The translations under genes and the position numbers were made by a program. A stretch of DNA of 64,000 nucleotides from Ancrocorticia sp. (lineage in GTDB: Bacteria; Actinomycetota; Actinomycetes; Actinomycetales; Actinomycetaceae): contig JALCLX010000001.1 in the NCBI GenBank assembly GCA_022648165.1, positions 124,001 through 188,000 on the forward strand, given 5' to 3'. Positions 38,401-50,001 of this stretch are shown here, piece by piece. The notes below the pieces were generated by a model, which worked only from the letters and a program-made list of their open reading frames with translations, did no database searches and was not told the origin of the DNA. The stretch's first letter is position 1, and every line of letters begins with the position of its first letter.

Positions 38401-38802
38401 GTAGCCCAGTCATATATTGACGACGGCACAATCACCTTAGGAGTTCCGCCTATTCGTGCGTTACTGGAGATTATGGCGAACGGCACAACCTACGATGGGC
38501 TCACATTGAAGGATCCTGCCTTCCGCAGCCAGTTTGCGCGCAAGAATGTGCTGGCATCCGAATGGTACGCGAAACGTTTGCAGGCCGAACGCGATTACCA
38601 GATCGCCTTTGCTGAGAAGGAACTCGCCGCCATTGACGATTTCATGTCGCGCCCACAAGGTGAAGCCGCACAACGGCGCCTTGACATGGCTGGCCGCCGT
38701 ACCCGGTTACTCGCGGAAATCGATCGCCTGCGCAATGAGCCACTTGACTCCCTGCGCGGCACACTTGGCCGGCAGGTCCAGTGGACTCTGCCAGCTGAGT
38801 AG
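35434..38802 (+). CDS. Probable PPi-dependent phosphoenolpyruvate carboxykinase
   Basis: Very large soluble enzyme (about 1122 residues) without signal or membrane segments. Its size is that of the pyrophosphate-type PEPCK of Propionibacterium and Entamoeba (about 1130 residues), far above GTP- or ATP-type PEPCK (about 600). It carries a kinase-1a-like loop TVSGGGKSEISK (K470) where PEPCKs have their P-loop, and a conserved-looking NYFGYCKKEVK (K317-K318). The reaction would be PEP + CO2 + phosphate to oxaloacetate + PPi. The assignment rests on size and these motifs, so it is probable, not certain. GTG at 35434 has GGAG 6 bases before it and is preferred over ATG at 35422. Confidence 0.62.
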   Translation: MDTAAVNLRLNLLGLPVPPATEDTYETHLVEPIIARQRELDRRLSHRLPAADARIQAFLDSYLDGTGTHPQLPRETFVLDQPGLARTLSLPVNGDEFTSEHLSSYRVRNGVLHNPANDRRTTKGVFHIADGGLPVQDDKIEVPRAVFGRLLEQAFQPPKEALTLPYSAGSGRPVGCWVSLLLRPIVVPGVPGFSKERTMEVRFFAPGTLVANLDFVEGIFGNGGDPYLPDFDASLNPETWTGQTGLVVLAPHLTKLTKKELGLPHYDDATERQRRDGQCWKDPNELYNNGGAFKCCARDERGVITTVIADNYFGYCKKEVKAQISYSANLLGLVEEEHSGGARVYPQYNLGQHYTESHCDPSYTLEEIVARDPQRFIPQSGGYVLDMQNEHNILVPAGTTYSLRTSTVTWHNGDDEFTLPLRNGTNYVSPDGYQIRLAQLENDPSQWTLIGMSANSTTCHKPATVSGGGKSEISKAISDAVINGDAYAANFDSDMAQVSAILNKSYKYRFVDPANVSEHSRPILSDRRSIGSVIKLLTPSSDYTDEYNAWLDSVPDYIKELVLIVKRFYQPEWGDDWLSHFTTGVVNGRKGTSLRLDGDKIRVSMLRVGYEPDGSWRLFGLRHDFHPAAKVQTEDDITASIVAPGTEGTASRKFVKNCEQLLFQRPDEAIHRGYDKQAEKDIAGPGTFLSNYEPLTCEQAKALVDDAVGFSRFTEPMQKVIRAAATSADGPAFVVSSAHPRLVNGAPSKNPRYLQIRPDVARPAATASADLASRLHERIPMGTPFEQPVDIVAAGRRNNPKGEGVPPLASYGPLHYMELPELFMEFISSMTGKSPSTTGAGSEGAMTKGPFNALPSIIDLNAAFLSFALTGYDGWLSSAGYVGPHVRVDHDISMLIPELFSRMTPEERDAHNLIAEGCLEPVPDLVVEGQAVQASRLGYRITERFARKYFARIFLHPHLVFTEEMLRPELQDAHIYAESVATIVETHRRVAQSYIDDGTITLGVPPIRALLEIMANGTTYDGLTLKDPAFRSQFARKNVLASEWYAKRLQAERDYQIAFAEKELAAIDDFMSRPQGEAAQRRLDMAGRRTRLLAEIDRLRNEPLDSLRGTLGRQVQWTLPAE

Positions 38803-38897
38803 GACTACTCGCCAGATAAGACGATACTGGTGGGATGACGCGCGTGTGGAAGTGGTGCACCCAGCTCCATTGAACGCTCTACCAGCATTTTGACGCT

Positions 38898-41496
<2,599 letters not shown>

Positions 41497-41562
41497 CGCA
41501 CCGCTGCACTCCACCGCTGGGCAAGATACTAGACTCGAGGCCTTGAGCCCGAAGGAGTTCCT

Positions 41563-42426
41563 ATGAAGCGCACCGCGTCTCCATTACCGTTGGTAGGCCT
41601 CGGCCTCATTGCTGCACTCATCGGCATGCTTCCATGGCTCGTGGACTCAGCGCATCTTCATCTGCCCCTGCAGAACCTGAGCACTCTCACCCCCGAACAA
41701 CAACCCATCGCACTCCTCCCTATCAACCAGTATTACCTGGGGGAGATCGCCGCAATTCTCATCGTAGGTTTCGCGATCGCTGCACTGTGTGCCAGAGGCT
41801 GCGCCAGCACTCGCAGAGCAACAGGGTGGACATTCCTCGGAACGTTCCTCGTCACCGTAATCGCGCTCGTCCAATCGTTCCTCGCCACGCAGCGCACACT
41901 GGAAAGTGGACGCACCTCCACGCTGTACCTCACGTTCATGATGGTTGCGCTCGCCGCATGCTACATCGTGGCTATCGTTGCGTTTCTACTGCTCACAGCG
42001 GCAAACGCGGCCGCGCGCATCATCGGCAGTGCGGTGGCACTCACGTTCCTCACTCAATGGTTCGAATCGTTGGCAGGCTCCGTTACTTCACTTGCCTCAT
42101 TTCCTCACGCCCACATGGTGTGGCTGTACCTTCCTTACGCACTACTGGGATGGGTGATCGGATGGAGCCACCTGCGCACGCGCGGCGTACAGCTCAGCGC
42201 AGCGGCATCCATCATCCTGCTTGTCGTGGGCCGCGCGTTCCTTGTAGCCATCACATTCGCGGCAGGTACACGCGCCCATTACGGCGATAGGGCCGCGATA
42301 CTCGCGGACATCCGGCTCGCATTCGTCAACGCCATCGCCACCACGGAAATCCTCTACGGCCTTGGCGCTGCCATCGTGTGCATGGGACTCGGCTTCATGA
42401 TTCGCGGGCTACGCCAGCGTTCGTAA
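41563..42426 (+). CDS. Polytopic membrane protein of unknown function
   Basis: A 287-residue protein with about seven membrane segments (LVGLGLIAALIGMLPWLV, IAAILIVGFAIAALCARG, FLGTFLVTVIALVQSFLA and others). No family motif is recognised. AAGGAG sits 6 bases before the ATG, and a TACTAG -10-like sequence lies about 30 bases upstream. It stands alone between the VanZ-like gene and dedA. Confidence 0.75.
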   Translation: MKRTASPLPLVGLGLIAALIGMLPWLVDSAHLHLPLQNLSTLTPEQQPIALLPINQYYLGEIAAILIVGFAIAALCARGCASTRRATGWTFLGTFLVTVIALVQSFLATQRTLESGRTSTLYLTFMMVALAACYIVAIVAFLLLTAANAAARIIGSAVALTFLTQWFESLAGSVTSLASFPHAHMVWLYLPYALLGWVIGWSHLRTRGVQLSAAASIILLVVGRAFLVAITFAAGTRAHYGDRAAILADIRLAFVNAIATTEILYGLGAAIVCMGLGFMIRGLRQRS

Positions 42427-42540
42427 CATGCAGGGAATCACGTTTTACCCCATGGTCGATCCGGAGAGATCGGCGTAGATTAGAAAACAGGCTTTATCCT
42501 TGCGCATATCCGGTATGCAAACCTGACAGAGAGAGCTTTC

Positions 42541-43206
42541 TTGGACGCACTACACAATCTTCTAAATGCAGAAGCCCTGCTTCAATCTTTTGGACCGTGG
42601 GCGCTTGCGGGTATCGCAGTAGTGATTTTCATTGAATCTGGCGTGCTGTTCCCGTTTCTTCCCGGAGATTCTTTGCTGGTTACGGCCGCGATTCTGGCGC
42701 CTCAACTTGGGCTAGGGCGTCCGCAAATTTGGATCGTTGCCGCGCTCGCAGCGGTGGCAGGCGACCAAGTGGGTTACCATCTGGGGCTGGGCTTTGGCCG
42801 GCGCTTCTTCAAGCCGGATGCGCGAGTTCTGCGCACAGATCGCTTAGAGGAAGCGGAGGCATTCTTTAATAAATATGGTGCATTGGCGTTGATTCTGGGG
42901 CGCTTTATTCCTATCGTGCGCACTTATGTTCCAGTGGCTGCTGGCACCGCCGGGCTCCCGTTCAGGCGCTTCGTTGTGTGGAATACGTTAGGCGCGCTCA
43001 CGTGGGTTACCTCCATGGTGTTGGTGGGTACATTCTTGGGCGGTATTCCTGGAATCGCAAAGAACATCGAACTTCTTGCAATCGTTATCGTGTTGGTTTC
43101 TGTCACCCCCGTCCTTATCAGCTTCTGGCGGAAGCGTTCCAAGGCGAAAGCGGAAGTTGCGCGCGAACTCGATTCGATCGACACTCTGGAGGAATCCGAA
43201 GTCTGA
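42541..43206 (+). CDS. DedA family membrane protein
   Basis: A 221-residue DedA/SNARE-associated (VTT-domain) protein, a family of half-transporters thought to flip undecaprenyl phosphate or phospholipids. The signatures FIESGVLFPFLPGDSLLVTA and ALILGRFIPIVRTYVPVAAG with G/R residues of the re-entrant loops are intact. The start is TTG at 42541. The stop overlaps the ATG of the small Cys-rich gene by one base. Confidence 0.93.
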   Translation: MDALHNLLNAEALLQSFGPWALAGIAVVIFIESGVLFPFLPGDSLLVTAAILAPQLGLGRPQIWIVAALAAVAGDQVGYHLGLGFGRRFFKPDARVLRTDRLEEAEAFFNKYGALALILGRFIPIVRTYVPVAAGTAGLPFRRFVVWNTLGALTWVTSMVLVGTFLGGIPGIAKNIELLAIVIVLVSVTPVLISFWRKRSKAKAEVARELDSIDTLEESEV

Positions 43207-43397
43207 TGTCTAAGCGTGCGAACCTCCCCCAGTGCCCGTTGCGCTACGGAGAGCCGTGCACGTTGTGCCAGGCGTTCGTCACTGGCCCGGAGGATTGCCA
43301 AACCGTTGCCTTGGTGATGAGTGATCCCGAACTCAAAGCGGAGTGGGCCCGCGGCCGGGCAGAATGGATGAAGGAGCACCGCAAGGCGCGCACGTGA
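43206..43397 (+). CDS. Small cysteine-rich conserved protein
   Basis: A 63-residue protein with a compact cysteine cluster CPLRYGEPCTLCQAFVTG plus one more Cys (PEDC), suggesting a metal site, followed by a charged helix (ELKAEWARGRAEWMKEH). The ATG overlaps the dedA stop (TGATG), so it is translated with dedA. I recall similar small proteins in actinobacteria but know no function. Confidence 0.7.
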   Translation: MSKRANLPQCPLRYGEPCTLCQAFVTGPEDCQTVALVMSDPELKAEWARGRAEWMKEHRKART

Positions 43398-43474
43398 CAT
43401 CCACGCCGTACCGATATCCAACGTGGGGCATGGTGCCCATGCCACGGGCTGCCGATTCAGGCAAAATAGTCTCC

Positions 43475-44164
43475 ATGGTCAGGCACATCATGTGGGATAT
43501 GGGTGGCACACTCTTTGACACGTATGCGGACGTCGATGCATGCCTGCTGAATCACGTGCGTAGTAGAGGGCGTGGGCGAGGCGAAACGATCGACGGCGTC
43601 GCTCGCCTCACACGGGTCTCCACGGCACACGCAATCTCCGTGCTCGCGGCGCGTCATCACATACCAGAATCCGAACTGCGCACTGCAGTAGCGGATTTGA
43701 AGAAACGTTGGGAACACGTGCCACCTCCGCTGATGGATGGTGCCGTAGAAGTGCTCGATGCGGTGCATCGAGCCGGCGGGCTCAATCTTGTGATTACACA
43801 CCGAGACAGGGAGAGCGCGGAACTTCTGATCCGCATGCACGGGCTCACTCAGATCGATGACATGATGTGCGCGCCGGATGGTTACGCGCGCAAACCTGAC
43901 CCGGCGATGTACAACGCAATGGTGGAACGCCATCGGTTAGATCGCGCGCAGTGTCTCAGCGTGGGTGATAGGCCAATCGATGTCGAAGCAAGTTTAGCCG
44001 CACGAATCTCCGGCGCATTGCTCGACAATCCGCATCGTAATCCCCCAAAGGCCTATTATCCGTGGTGCGGGTTGGATGCTCTTGCGAAGTCCACTCAACC
44101 GTGCGTAGTTTCAATTGCGCGCCTGCGCGATCTGGTACCGCTCTTTTCAGCCGCTCTCCGCTGA
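43475..44164 (+). CDS. HAD-superfamily hydrolase
   Basis: A 229-residue haloacid-dehalogenase-type phosphatase. Motif I is WDMGGTLFDTY (the usual second aspartate is G, as in several HAD subgroups), motif II LNLVITHRD, motif III around ARKPDPAMY, and motif IV LSVGDRPIDVEAS. An alternative GTG start at 43394 overlaps the previous stop (GTGA), but the fold begins at the ATG at 43475, which I prefer although it lacks a clear ribosome site. Substrate unknown. Confidence 0.85.
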   Translation: MVRHIMWDMGGTLFDTYADVDACLLNHVRSRGRGRGETIDGVARLTRVSTAHAISVLAARHHIPESELRTAVADLKKRWEHVPPPLMDGAVEVLDAVHRAGGLNLVITHRDRESAELLIRMHGLTQIDDMMCAPDGYARKPDPAMYNAMVERHRLDRAQCLSVGDRPIDVEASLAARISGALLDNPHRNPPKAYYPWCGLDALAKSTQPCVVSIARLRDLVPLFSAALR

Positions 44165-44255
44165 ATCACTGACGCCCTCCGCTGGGCCGAGCCGGTTCAG
44201 CTTCTCTACAGGGCATCTTCAGACAATCTGCTTACGCCCCGCCCAGACTTGGACC

Positions 44256-45476
44256 ATGCCACAAAAGAGCACAGCAGATAATACGCGCCGATCGCGCAAA
44301 CGCGTTTGGATCGTGTCTGCCATTATGGCGGTTGTCTTGGCAGCAGGAGGCGGCGCCACATGGGCATTGAATCGTTTCGTCATCGACCATGTGGAGATTT
44401 CTAACGTCAGCGAATACGAATCTGAGCAGGCGGCAGCGTCGGGCAGTGCTACGGCAGATTCTTCCCCCAGCGCATCGCCCACAGCCAGCGCCTCCCCTGC
44501 AACAGTAACTGATACCACATATAACGCCTCAAACGCGCAGATATCGATCAGCACACACACGGAGGGCAGCGGCACAGACACTGTTACCTATTACGTGGCT
44601 ACAGTCAAACTCAATGACGCCACCGCATTGCGTTCGGCCTTCGCGCAGAACAAATTCGGAACCAATATCATTGAAACGACCTCCAGCATCGCAAAAGACC
44701 ACGATGCGATCTTCGCGATCAACGGAGATTACTATGGCTTTCGTGATACCGGAATTGTGATCCGCAACGGTGTCATTTACAGAGACTCCGGGGCACGCAC
44801 GGGACTCGCTTTCTATCGTGATGGTTCAGTAAAAATCTACGATGAAACAACCACATCAGCCCAGAAATTGGTGGATGCCGGGGTGTGGAATACGCTCTCC
44901 TTCGGCCCGCCACTCGTGGAGAACGGCGCCGTCGTCTCTGGCATTGATGACGTGGAGATCGATACCAATTTTGGGAACCATTCAATTCAGGGTGACCAGC
45001 CGCGCACACTCGTCGGGCAGAAATCCGATGGGACTCTCATTTTCGTCGTAGTGGATGGCCGCAACGAAGGCTATTCGCGTGGCGTCACTATGACGGAAGC
45101 GGCGGCCATCATGGTGAAACTCGGCTGCCAGACCGCCTACAACCTTGACGGCGGTGGTTCGTCCACCATGTATTTCAACGGCACGGTGGTTAATCAGCCG
45201 AGTAACGGCGGAGAACGCGGCACGCTCCGGTGCCTACGTGATCGGCTATACCGCCAATCATGGCAAGGGCTTCGCTTTACGCACCGGCATCCGTTGGGTG
45301 ATAGCCAATCGGCCTACCGCCACCGTAGTCTGCGCGGATTCGGATGGACAGCATCGGCCGGAAGACATTGCGCGAGTCGCAGCAACCGCCCGTGGAAATC
45401 CAGCCGCTATTGTGTTGGGCTCCCGTGCGTTTACGCACAATGTTCCGTGGCGCTCCCGCTTCGGAAACACCACTAG
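44256..45476 (+). CDS. Phosphodiester glycosidase (NAGPA) domain protein with aberrant C-terminus
   Basis: An N-terminal membrane anchor (VWIVSAIMAVVLAAGGGATW) and Ser/Ala-rich linker precede a NAGPA/DUF2233 domain (FAINGDYYGFRDTGIVIRNG and YNLDGGGSSTMYFNGTVVN), which in this family cleaves sugar-phosphodiester bonds in wall glycans. After NGGERG, where the family ends in a VSDxIYI-like strand, the frame runs into about 76 unrelated residues (TLRCLRDRLYRQSW...) that are the shifted frame of a glycosyltransferase. The last about 10 residues of the true domain are therefore missing, apparently through a deletion at about 45215-45225. Activity is doubtful. Confidence 0.8.
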   Translation: MPQKSTADNTRRSRKRVWIVSAIMAVVLAAGGGATWALNRFVIDHVEISNVSEYESEQAAASGSATADSSPSASPTASASPATVTDTTYNASNAQISISTHTEGSGTDTVTYYVATVKLNDATALRSAFAQNKFGTNIIETTSSIAKDHDAIFAINGDYYGFRDTGIVIRNGVIYRDSGARTGLAFYRDGSVKIYDETTTSAQKLVDAGVWNTLSFGPPLVENGAVVSGIDDVEIDTNFGNHSIQGDQPRTLVGQKSDGTLIFVVVDGRNEGYSRGVTMTEAAAIMVKLGCQTAYNLDGGGSSTMYFNGTVVNQPSNGGERGTLRCLRDRLYRQSWQGLRFTHRHPLGDSQSAYRHRSLRGFGWTASAGRHCASRSNRPWKSSRYCVGLPCVYAQCSVALPLRKHH

Positions 45477-46218
45477 CGCACTGTTCTTCCGATTGGCTAG
45501 CGGAAGAAAGCTCTCCGACACTCAAACTGGCCTGCGCGCATATAGCCCGCACGAATTCGCGTGGCTACTCACAGTCTCAGGCGATCGTTTCGAATGGGAG
45601 TTTAACGTACTCTTGAGCGCCGCGCGCGCAGGCCGATCAATCGTAGAGGTACCAATTGCCACCGTGTACCTCAACCACAACGCGGGCTCTCACTTCCGCC
45701 CGATCGTGGATTCCTTTCGCGTATTCCGGCCGTTGCTCGCGTTCATGGCAACAGGTATCGGGTGCTGGGCGTTGGAATTAGCGGCATTCCTGCTATTGCA
45801 GAGCCGCATCGGCATCCCGCTGGCTGTTGTGCTCTCCCGCATAGGAGCAGCAGCCGTGAACTTCGCCATCAACAAGCATGCGGTATTCCGTGATGGCCAT
45901 CCTGTACGCCGCCAAATCGTGCAATATGCGCTACTGGCATTGTTCCTCATGGCCTTCACAACAGCAGGCGTGGAGGCGCTCTCTACAATAGGCGTTCCGA
46001 TGTGGCTGGCGAAGACCCTCACAGATCTGTGCGGCTTCGCCATCAGCTATGCTGTGCAGAGCCGCACAATCTTTGCTTCCCGCGAGAACCGGCCCCAGCA
46101 TGTCCCCGGTGTGGCAACACATGCGCGCGACGTGCCAGGAGCATCGGATACTCGCAACAAGCGCCTTGTGGCGCCTACTTCAACGCCGCAAGCGCCGCTT
46201 CATAATCCGGTTCCGTAG
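45222..46218 (+). pseudogene. GT2-GtrA glycosyltransferase fusion, 5'-truncated
   Basis: From about codon GAYVIGYTANHGKGFALRTG onward the frame matches a polyprenol-phosphate-sugar synthase-type GT2 domain (CADSDGQHRPEDI with the DxD-like motif, then RFEWEFNVLLSAARAG) fused to a GtrA-like four-helix membrane domain (LLAFMATGIGCWALELAAFL onward). The first about 50 residues, including the nucleotide-binding PAYN and VVDDGS strands, are absent; upstream sequence is the NAGPA gene in another frame. No ribosome site fits a new start. Its 3' end overlaps tpx by 44 bases on the opposite strand. Confidence 0.75.
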
Positions 46219-46672
46219 CGATCTCTGGAACCAGTTGCGTGTAGAGCACCTTTCCGTCCGTTCCAACCACGACGACGGCGCGCGCCAGCAGCCCAGCCAA
46301 CGGCCCATCGAGTTGCACTACGCCATAGTCCTTACCGAAGCTGGAGCGGAAGGACGAACCTGTCACCACATGGTCAATACCCTCTGCTGCACAAAAGCGC
46401 CCTTGCGCGAACGGCAAATCTGCGGACGCACAGACCACGACGGCGTTATCAAGCCCGGCCGCACGCTTATTGAATTCACGCACCGACGTGGCGCACACGC
46501 CCGTATCAAGGCTGGGGAAGATGTTGAGCACAATCCGCTTGCCAGCAAAATCGCTGTTCTTCACCTCGGACAGGTCAGAACCGGTCAGCGTGAACGCAGG
46601 AGCGGCGGCACCTACCTCGGGGAGCTCTCCGGACGTGTGAACTGGTGTTCCTTTGAATGTAATAGTAGCCAT
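46175..46672 (-). CDS. tpx: Thiol peroxidase
   Basis: A 165-residue atypical 2-Cys peroxiredoxin that reduces peroxides using thioredoxin. The peroxidatic Cys60 lies in [15 protein letters not shown] and the resolving Cys94 in GRFCAAEG, the standard Tpx spacing; an extra Cys81 is present. Family length is normal. It converges on, and overlaps by 44 bases, the end of the damaged glycosyltransferase gene. Confidence 0.96.
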   Translation of the reverse strand: MATITFKGTPVHTSGELPEVGAAAPAFTLTGSDLSEVKNSDFAGKRIVLNIFPSLDTGVCATSVREFNKRAAGLDNAVVVCASADLPFAQGRFCAAEGIDHVVTGSSFRSSFGKDYGVVQLDGPLAGLLARAVVVVGTDGKVLYTQLVPEIATEPDYEAALAALK

Positions 46673-46715
46673 GCCCTCATTCTGAGCTTCCCGCCTTTCA
46701 AGAACAAGAGTTGAC

Positions 46716-48947
46716 TTACTCCACTGTGAAGGCTACAGGCAACAGATCGGCAGACTGCGAGGAGCTTCCTAGCGCCACGGTGAACTCGCCCGGCTCCACC
46801 ACGCGGCGCCCTTGCGCATTCACGATGCTGCACTCCGCCACCGGAATCACCATCTCCACCTCGCGGGATTCTCCCGGTTCCAGTTCCACCTGGCGGTAGG
46901 CTTTGAGTTCCTTATCCGCCCACGATGCGGAGGTCATCCGGTCACTGATGTACGCTTGCACCGTTTCTAACGTGGGCCGGGTACCCTTATTTGTGCAGGT
47001 GACGTGCGCGCGGACCACGCCATTGCGCCCCACGGTAGGGCGCTCCACTCGCGCATTCGAATACTCCACCTGTGTGTAAGAAAGCCCAAAGCCAAAAGCG
47101 TAGGCGGGATGCTGCGTCAGGTCCGCGTAGCGGTGGCCGTGCTGGCCGCGAATCTGGTTGTAGTAGCACGGTTGCTGGCCCACGTGAACTGGCAAGGAAA
47201 TCGGCAGCCGGCCCGTTGGGTTCACAATTCCCCATATGATTTCCGCGATTGCCCGCCCCCCTTCCATGCCTGGGTTGGCGGCCCACACTAATCCGGCCGC
47301 CCGATCCACACATTCGGGAAGCACCAGGGGCTTCGAAGCCAGCAGCACCACGATCACAGGCTTTCCCGTGGCGATAAGTGCATCCAACAGCGCCTTCTGC
47401 CCGCCCAACAGTTCGAGCGTGGCGGTGGATCGCGCCTCGCCCACTACTTCGATGCGATCGCCCACGGCAGCGACGACGACGTCGGCGGATTTGGCGCACT
47501 CCACAGCCTCCGCGATCATGCGCGGATCCGGTTGATCCGGCACCACGATCGGTGGGCGCGGCTGTCCATCGGCGAAGGTTGTGCCCTCCGGGTCCGGTTC
47601 CAGATGGAGTATCGTTGCACCCTGCGCATAGCTAACCTCGCAATTCGCAGGCGAAAAGCGCCGGAAGCCATCCAGCAGCGTGGTGATCATGGCACGTGGT
47701 TGGCCATCCTTCATCCACTCCACTTGTCCGGACGATCCGGCCCAATCTCCCAACTGAGTCTGCGCATCGTCAGCTAGCGGGCCCACAACCGCGATACGGC
47801 GGGTTCCTGGTGCCAGCGGAAGGGCGCCGTCGTTCTTCAAAAGAACCACAGACCGCCGCGCAACCTCCAGATTGAGGGCGCGATGTTCGGGGGTTCCGAT
47901 CGCTGCATCGGTTGTAGGGCGGCGCCTGTTTTCAAAGAGCCCCATCTGGAACTTGACTGCCAGGATGTGGCGTACGGCCCGGTCGATGTCGGATTCGGTG
48001 ATCATGCCGCGCCGCACCGCCTCCAGCGCGCCCTCGTAGAACGTTGGCGTGGTCATAATCATTTCGTTGCCAGCTTTCACGGCCGCTGCTGCCGCGTGCA
48101 CGATATCCGGTTGTACCTTCTGTTCCCAGACCATACGGCCCACATTGTCCCAATCAGTGACCAGTACACCTGTGTAGCCCCATTCCCCGCGTAGCACGTC
48201 CGTAAGCAGCCATTCATTCAAGGTGACTGGCACACCATCGATGCTCTGGTACCCCAGCATGAAGCTTCCCACACCGGCCTTCGCAATCTTCTCGAAGGGA
48301 GGCAAGAACCAGGAGCGCAGCTTACGCCGCGAGATATCCGCCTCCGATGCATCGCGGCCACCCTGCGTCTCCGAATACCCGGCGAAATGTTTCGCAGTAG
48401 CCAGGATCGCAGTGGGATCGTCCAAGCCGTCTCCCTGGTAACCACGCATCATCGCGGTTGCCAGCTCGCCGATCAGGAACGGATCCTCCCCAAACGTTTC
48501 ATCCACCCGCCCCCAGCGCAGATCGCGTGCGATGCAGAGCACTGGTGAAAAAGTCCAGTGGATGCCAGTGGCGGCTACCTCGCATGCCGCCGCCCTTCCT
48601 ACGCGCTCAAGCAAATCTGCGTCCCACGAAGCGGCCATGCCCAGCTGTGTGGGGAAAATTGTTGCGCCTGGCCAGAAGCTGTGTCCGTGTATGCAATCGT
48701 CTGCCACTAACAACGGAATCTGGAGCCGCGTCTGGTCCGTCAGACGGTGCGCTTCCAGCACTTTCTCCGGGGATGTGTGGAGAATCGAGCCTACGTGCCT
48801 GCCCAGCACTGCGCCGGCCAGATCTCCGCGGGCATCCACCTGAAGCATTTGGCCCACCTTCTCTTCGAGGCTCATACGGGACAACACGTCCGCCACGCGC
48901 TCCGCAACGGGAAGCTCCGGATTCTGATAGGGCAGAAGAACTGGCAC
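46716..48947 (-). CDS. GH3 family beta-glycosidase
   Basis: A 743-residue retaining glycosidase with the GH3 (beta/alpha)8 barrel, the alpha/beta sandwich ([20 protein letters not shown]) and a C-terminal Fn3-like domain. Nucleophile D265 lies in [10 protein letters not shown]; substrate-binding KHF is at 186-188. No signal peptide, so the enzyme is cytoplasmic. An in-frame ATG lies upstream, but GTG at 48947 has AAAGGAG six bases before it and is chosen. Likely a beta-glucosidase or beta-xylosidase; specificity unknown. It stands alone between tpx and an EamA transporter. Confidence 0.92.
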   Translation of the reverse strand: MPVLLPYQNPELPVAERVADVLSRMSLEEKVGQMLQVDARGDLAGAVLGRHVGSILHTSPEKVLEAHRLTDQTRLQIPLLVADDCIHGHSFWPGATIFPTQLGMAASWDADLLERVGRAAACEVAATGIHWTFSPVLCIARDLRWGRVDETFGEDPFLIGELATAMMRGYQGDGLDDPTAILATAKHFAGYSETQGGRDASEADISRRKLRSWFLPPFEKIAKAGVGSFMLGYQSIDGVPVTLNEWLLTDVLRGEWGYTGVLVTDWDNVGRMVWEQKVQPDIVHAAAAAVKAGNEMIMTTPTFYEGALEAVRRGMITESDIDRAVRHILAVKFQMGLFENRRRPTTDAAIGTPEHRALNLEVARRSVVLLKNDGALPLAPGTRRIAVVGPLADDAQTQLGDWAGSSGQVEWMKDGQPRAMITTLLDGFRRFSPANCEVSYAQGATILHLEPDPEGTTFADGQPRPPIVVPDQPDPRMIAEAVECAKSADVVVAAVGDRIEVVGEARSTATLELLGGQKALLDALIATGKPVIVVLLASKPLVLPECVDRAAGLVWAANPGMEGGRAIAEIIWGIVNPTGRLPISLPVHVGQQPCYYNQIRGQHGHRYADLTQHPAYAFGFGLSYTQVEYSNARVERPTVGRNGVVRAHVTCTNKGTRPTLETVQAYISDRMTSASWADKELKAYRQVELEPGESREVEMVIPVAECSIVNAQGRRVVEPGEFTVALGSSSQSADLLPVAFTVE

Positions 48948-49063
48948 AGGTTGCTCCTTTGCACAAGATGTGAACCATATAACATCGGGGAAACTGAAAA
49001 GCGGACACGCCAAACTGCGGCGTATGGAGTTCTGCCGCGTCAGGCACTCAGCCCAGGATGATT

Positions 49064-49930
49064 CTACTGAATCTCACTAGAATGCGAGGTCGCCAATGCT
49101 ACCGCTACGGAAACCAATACCAGGCCGCCGATCTCCCCTAAGGTCGGAACTTGGTGCAACATCAGCAGGCCCACAAACAGACTGGTAACCGGGAACAACG
49201 AATTCAATAACGCGAAAACCGGCGCTTTAAGCGCTGGCATGATAATTTGATCCATCGCATAGGGCAGAGCCGATGAAAGCACACCCACTCCGAGCAGAAG
49301 AAGTAACGCGCGCCAATCCGCTACCACTGGCCCAATGTGAGGTGCACCCAACGGGGCGTACACGGCCGAAGCTGCGAGCATCGCCCATGTCAACGCATCC
49401 AGTCCGTGCCCGCCGATCGCGATACGGCGGCCCAGCCAGATGTACAGTGCCCACATCAGCCCTGCACACAACGCGAAGAACACACCCAAAGCCACGCCAG
49501 GCTCGTTGATATCCACGCCTTTCCAGGAGATCAAAAACACGCCGGCACAGGCCAAGCCGATACCCGTGCGCACGCGCCACCCCGATGCGGTCAGCGCTGC
49601 GAGTACCACCGGTCCAAGAAACTCCAGAGCCACCGCAGTTCCCAACGCGATATGGTCGATCGCCTGGTAAAACGTGAGATTCATTGCACCTAATACGGTG
49701 CCAAAGATTGCGGCACTGCCGTATGCTCGCCAATCCACGGCTCCGTGTTGGGTCCGTAACACTGGATGGCGCCACGCAAGCAGAATCAGACCACCCATCA
49801 CCAGGCGCCCCCACCCAACCGACAATGCGGGAGCAATATCAAAGAGCCGAACCGCCAACGATGCCCCCACGTACTGCGAGATGCCCTCCACGATGAGGAG
49901 CAGTGGCGCGACTTTAGCCAAGCGGTTCAT
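49064..49930 (-). CDS. EamA/RhtA-like drug-metabolite transporter
   Basis: A 288-residue permease with about ten membrane helices arranged as two EamA repeats (LDIAPALSVGWGRLVMGGLI and AVALEFLGPVVLAAL in the first; LPYAMDQIIMPALKAPVFAL in the second), resembling the RhtA threonine/homoserine exporter group. Substrate unknown. Confidence 0.88.
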   Translation of the reverse strand: MNRLAKVAPLLLIVEGISQYVGASLAVRLFDIAPALSVGWGRLVMGGLILLAWRHPVLRTQHGAVDWRAYGSAAIFGTVLGAMNLTFYQAIDHIALGTAVALEFLGPVVLAALTASGWRVRTGIGLACAGVFLISWKGVDINEPGVALGVFFALCAGLMWALYIWLGRRIAIGGHGLDALTWAMLAASAVYAPLGAPHIGPVVADWRALLLLLGVGVLSSALPYAMDQIIMPALKAPVFALLNSLFPVTSLFVGLLMLHQVPTLGEIGGLVLVSVAVALATSHSSEIQ

Positions 49931-50001
49931 GCGTGGTGAAATACCCTTTCGAAATGATCAATCCGGTGGCTACGCGCTGAGGCGTGCGGCAGAAGCTGAA
50001 A

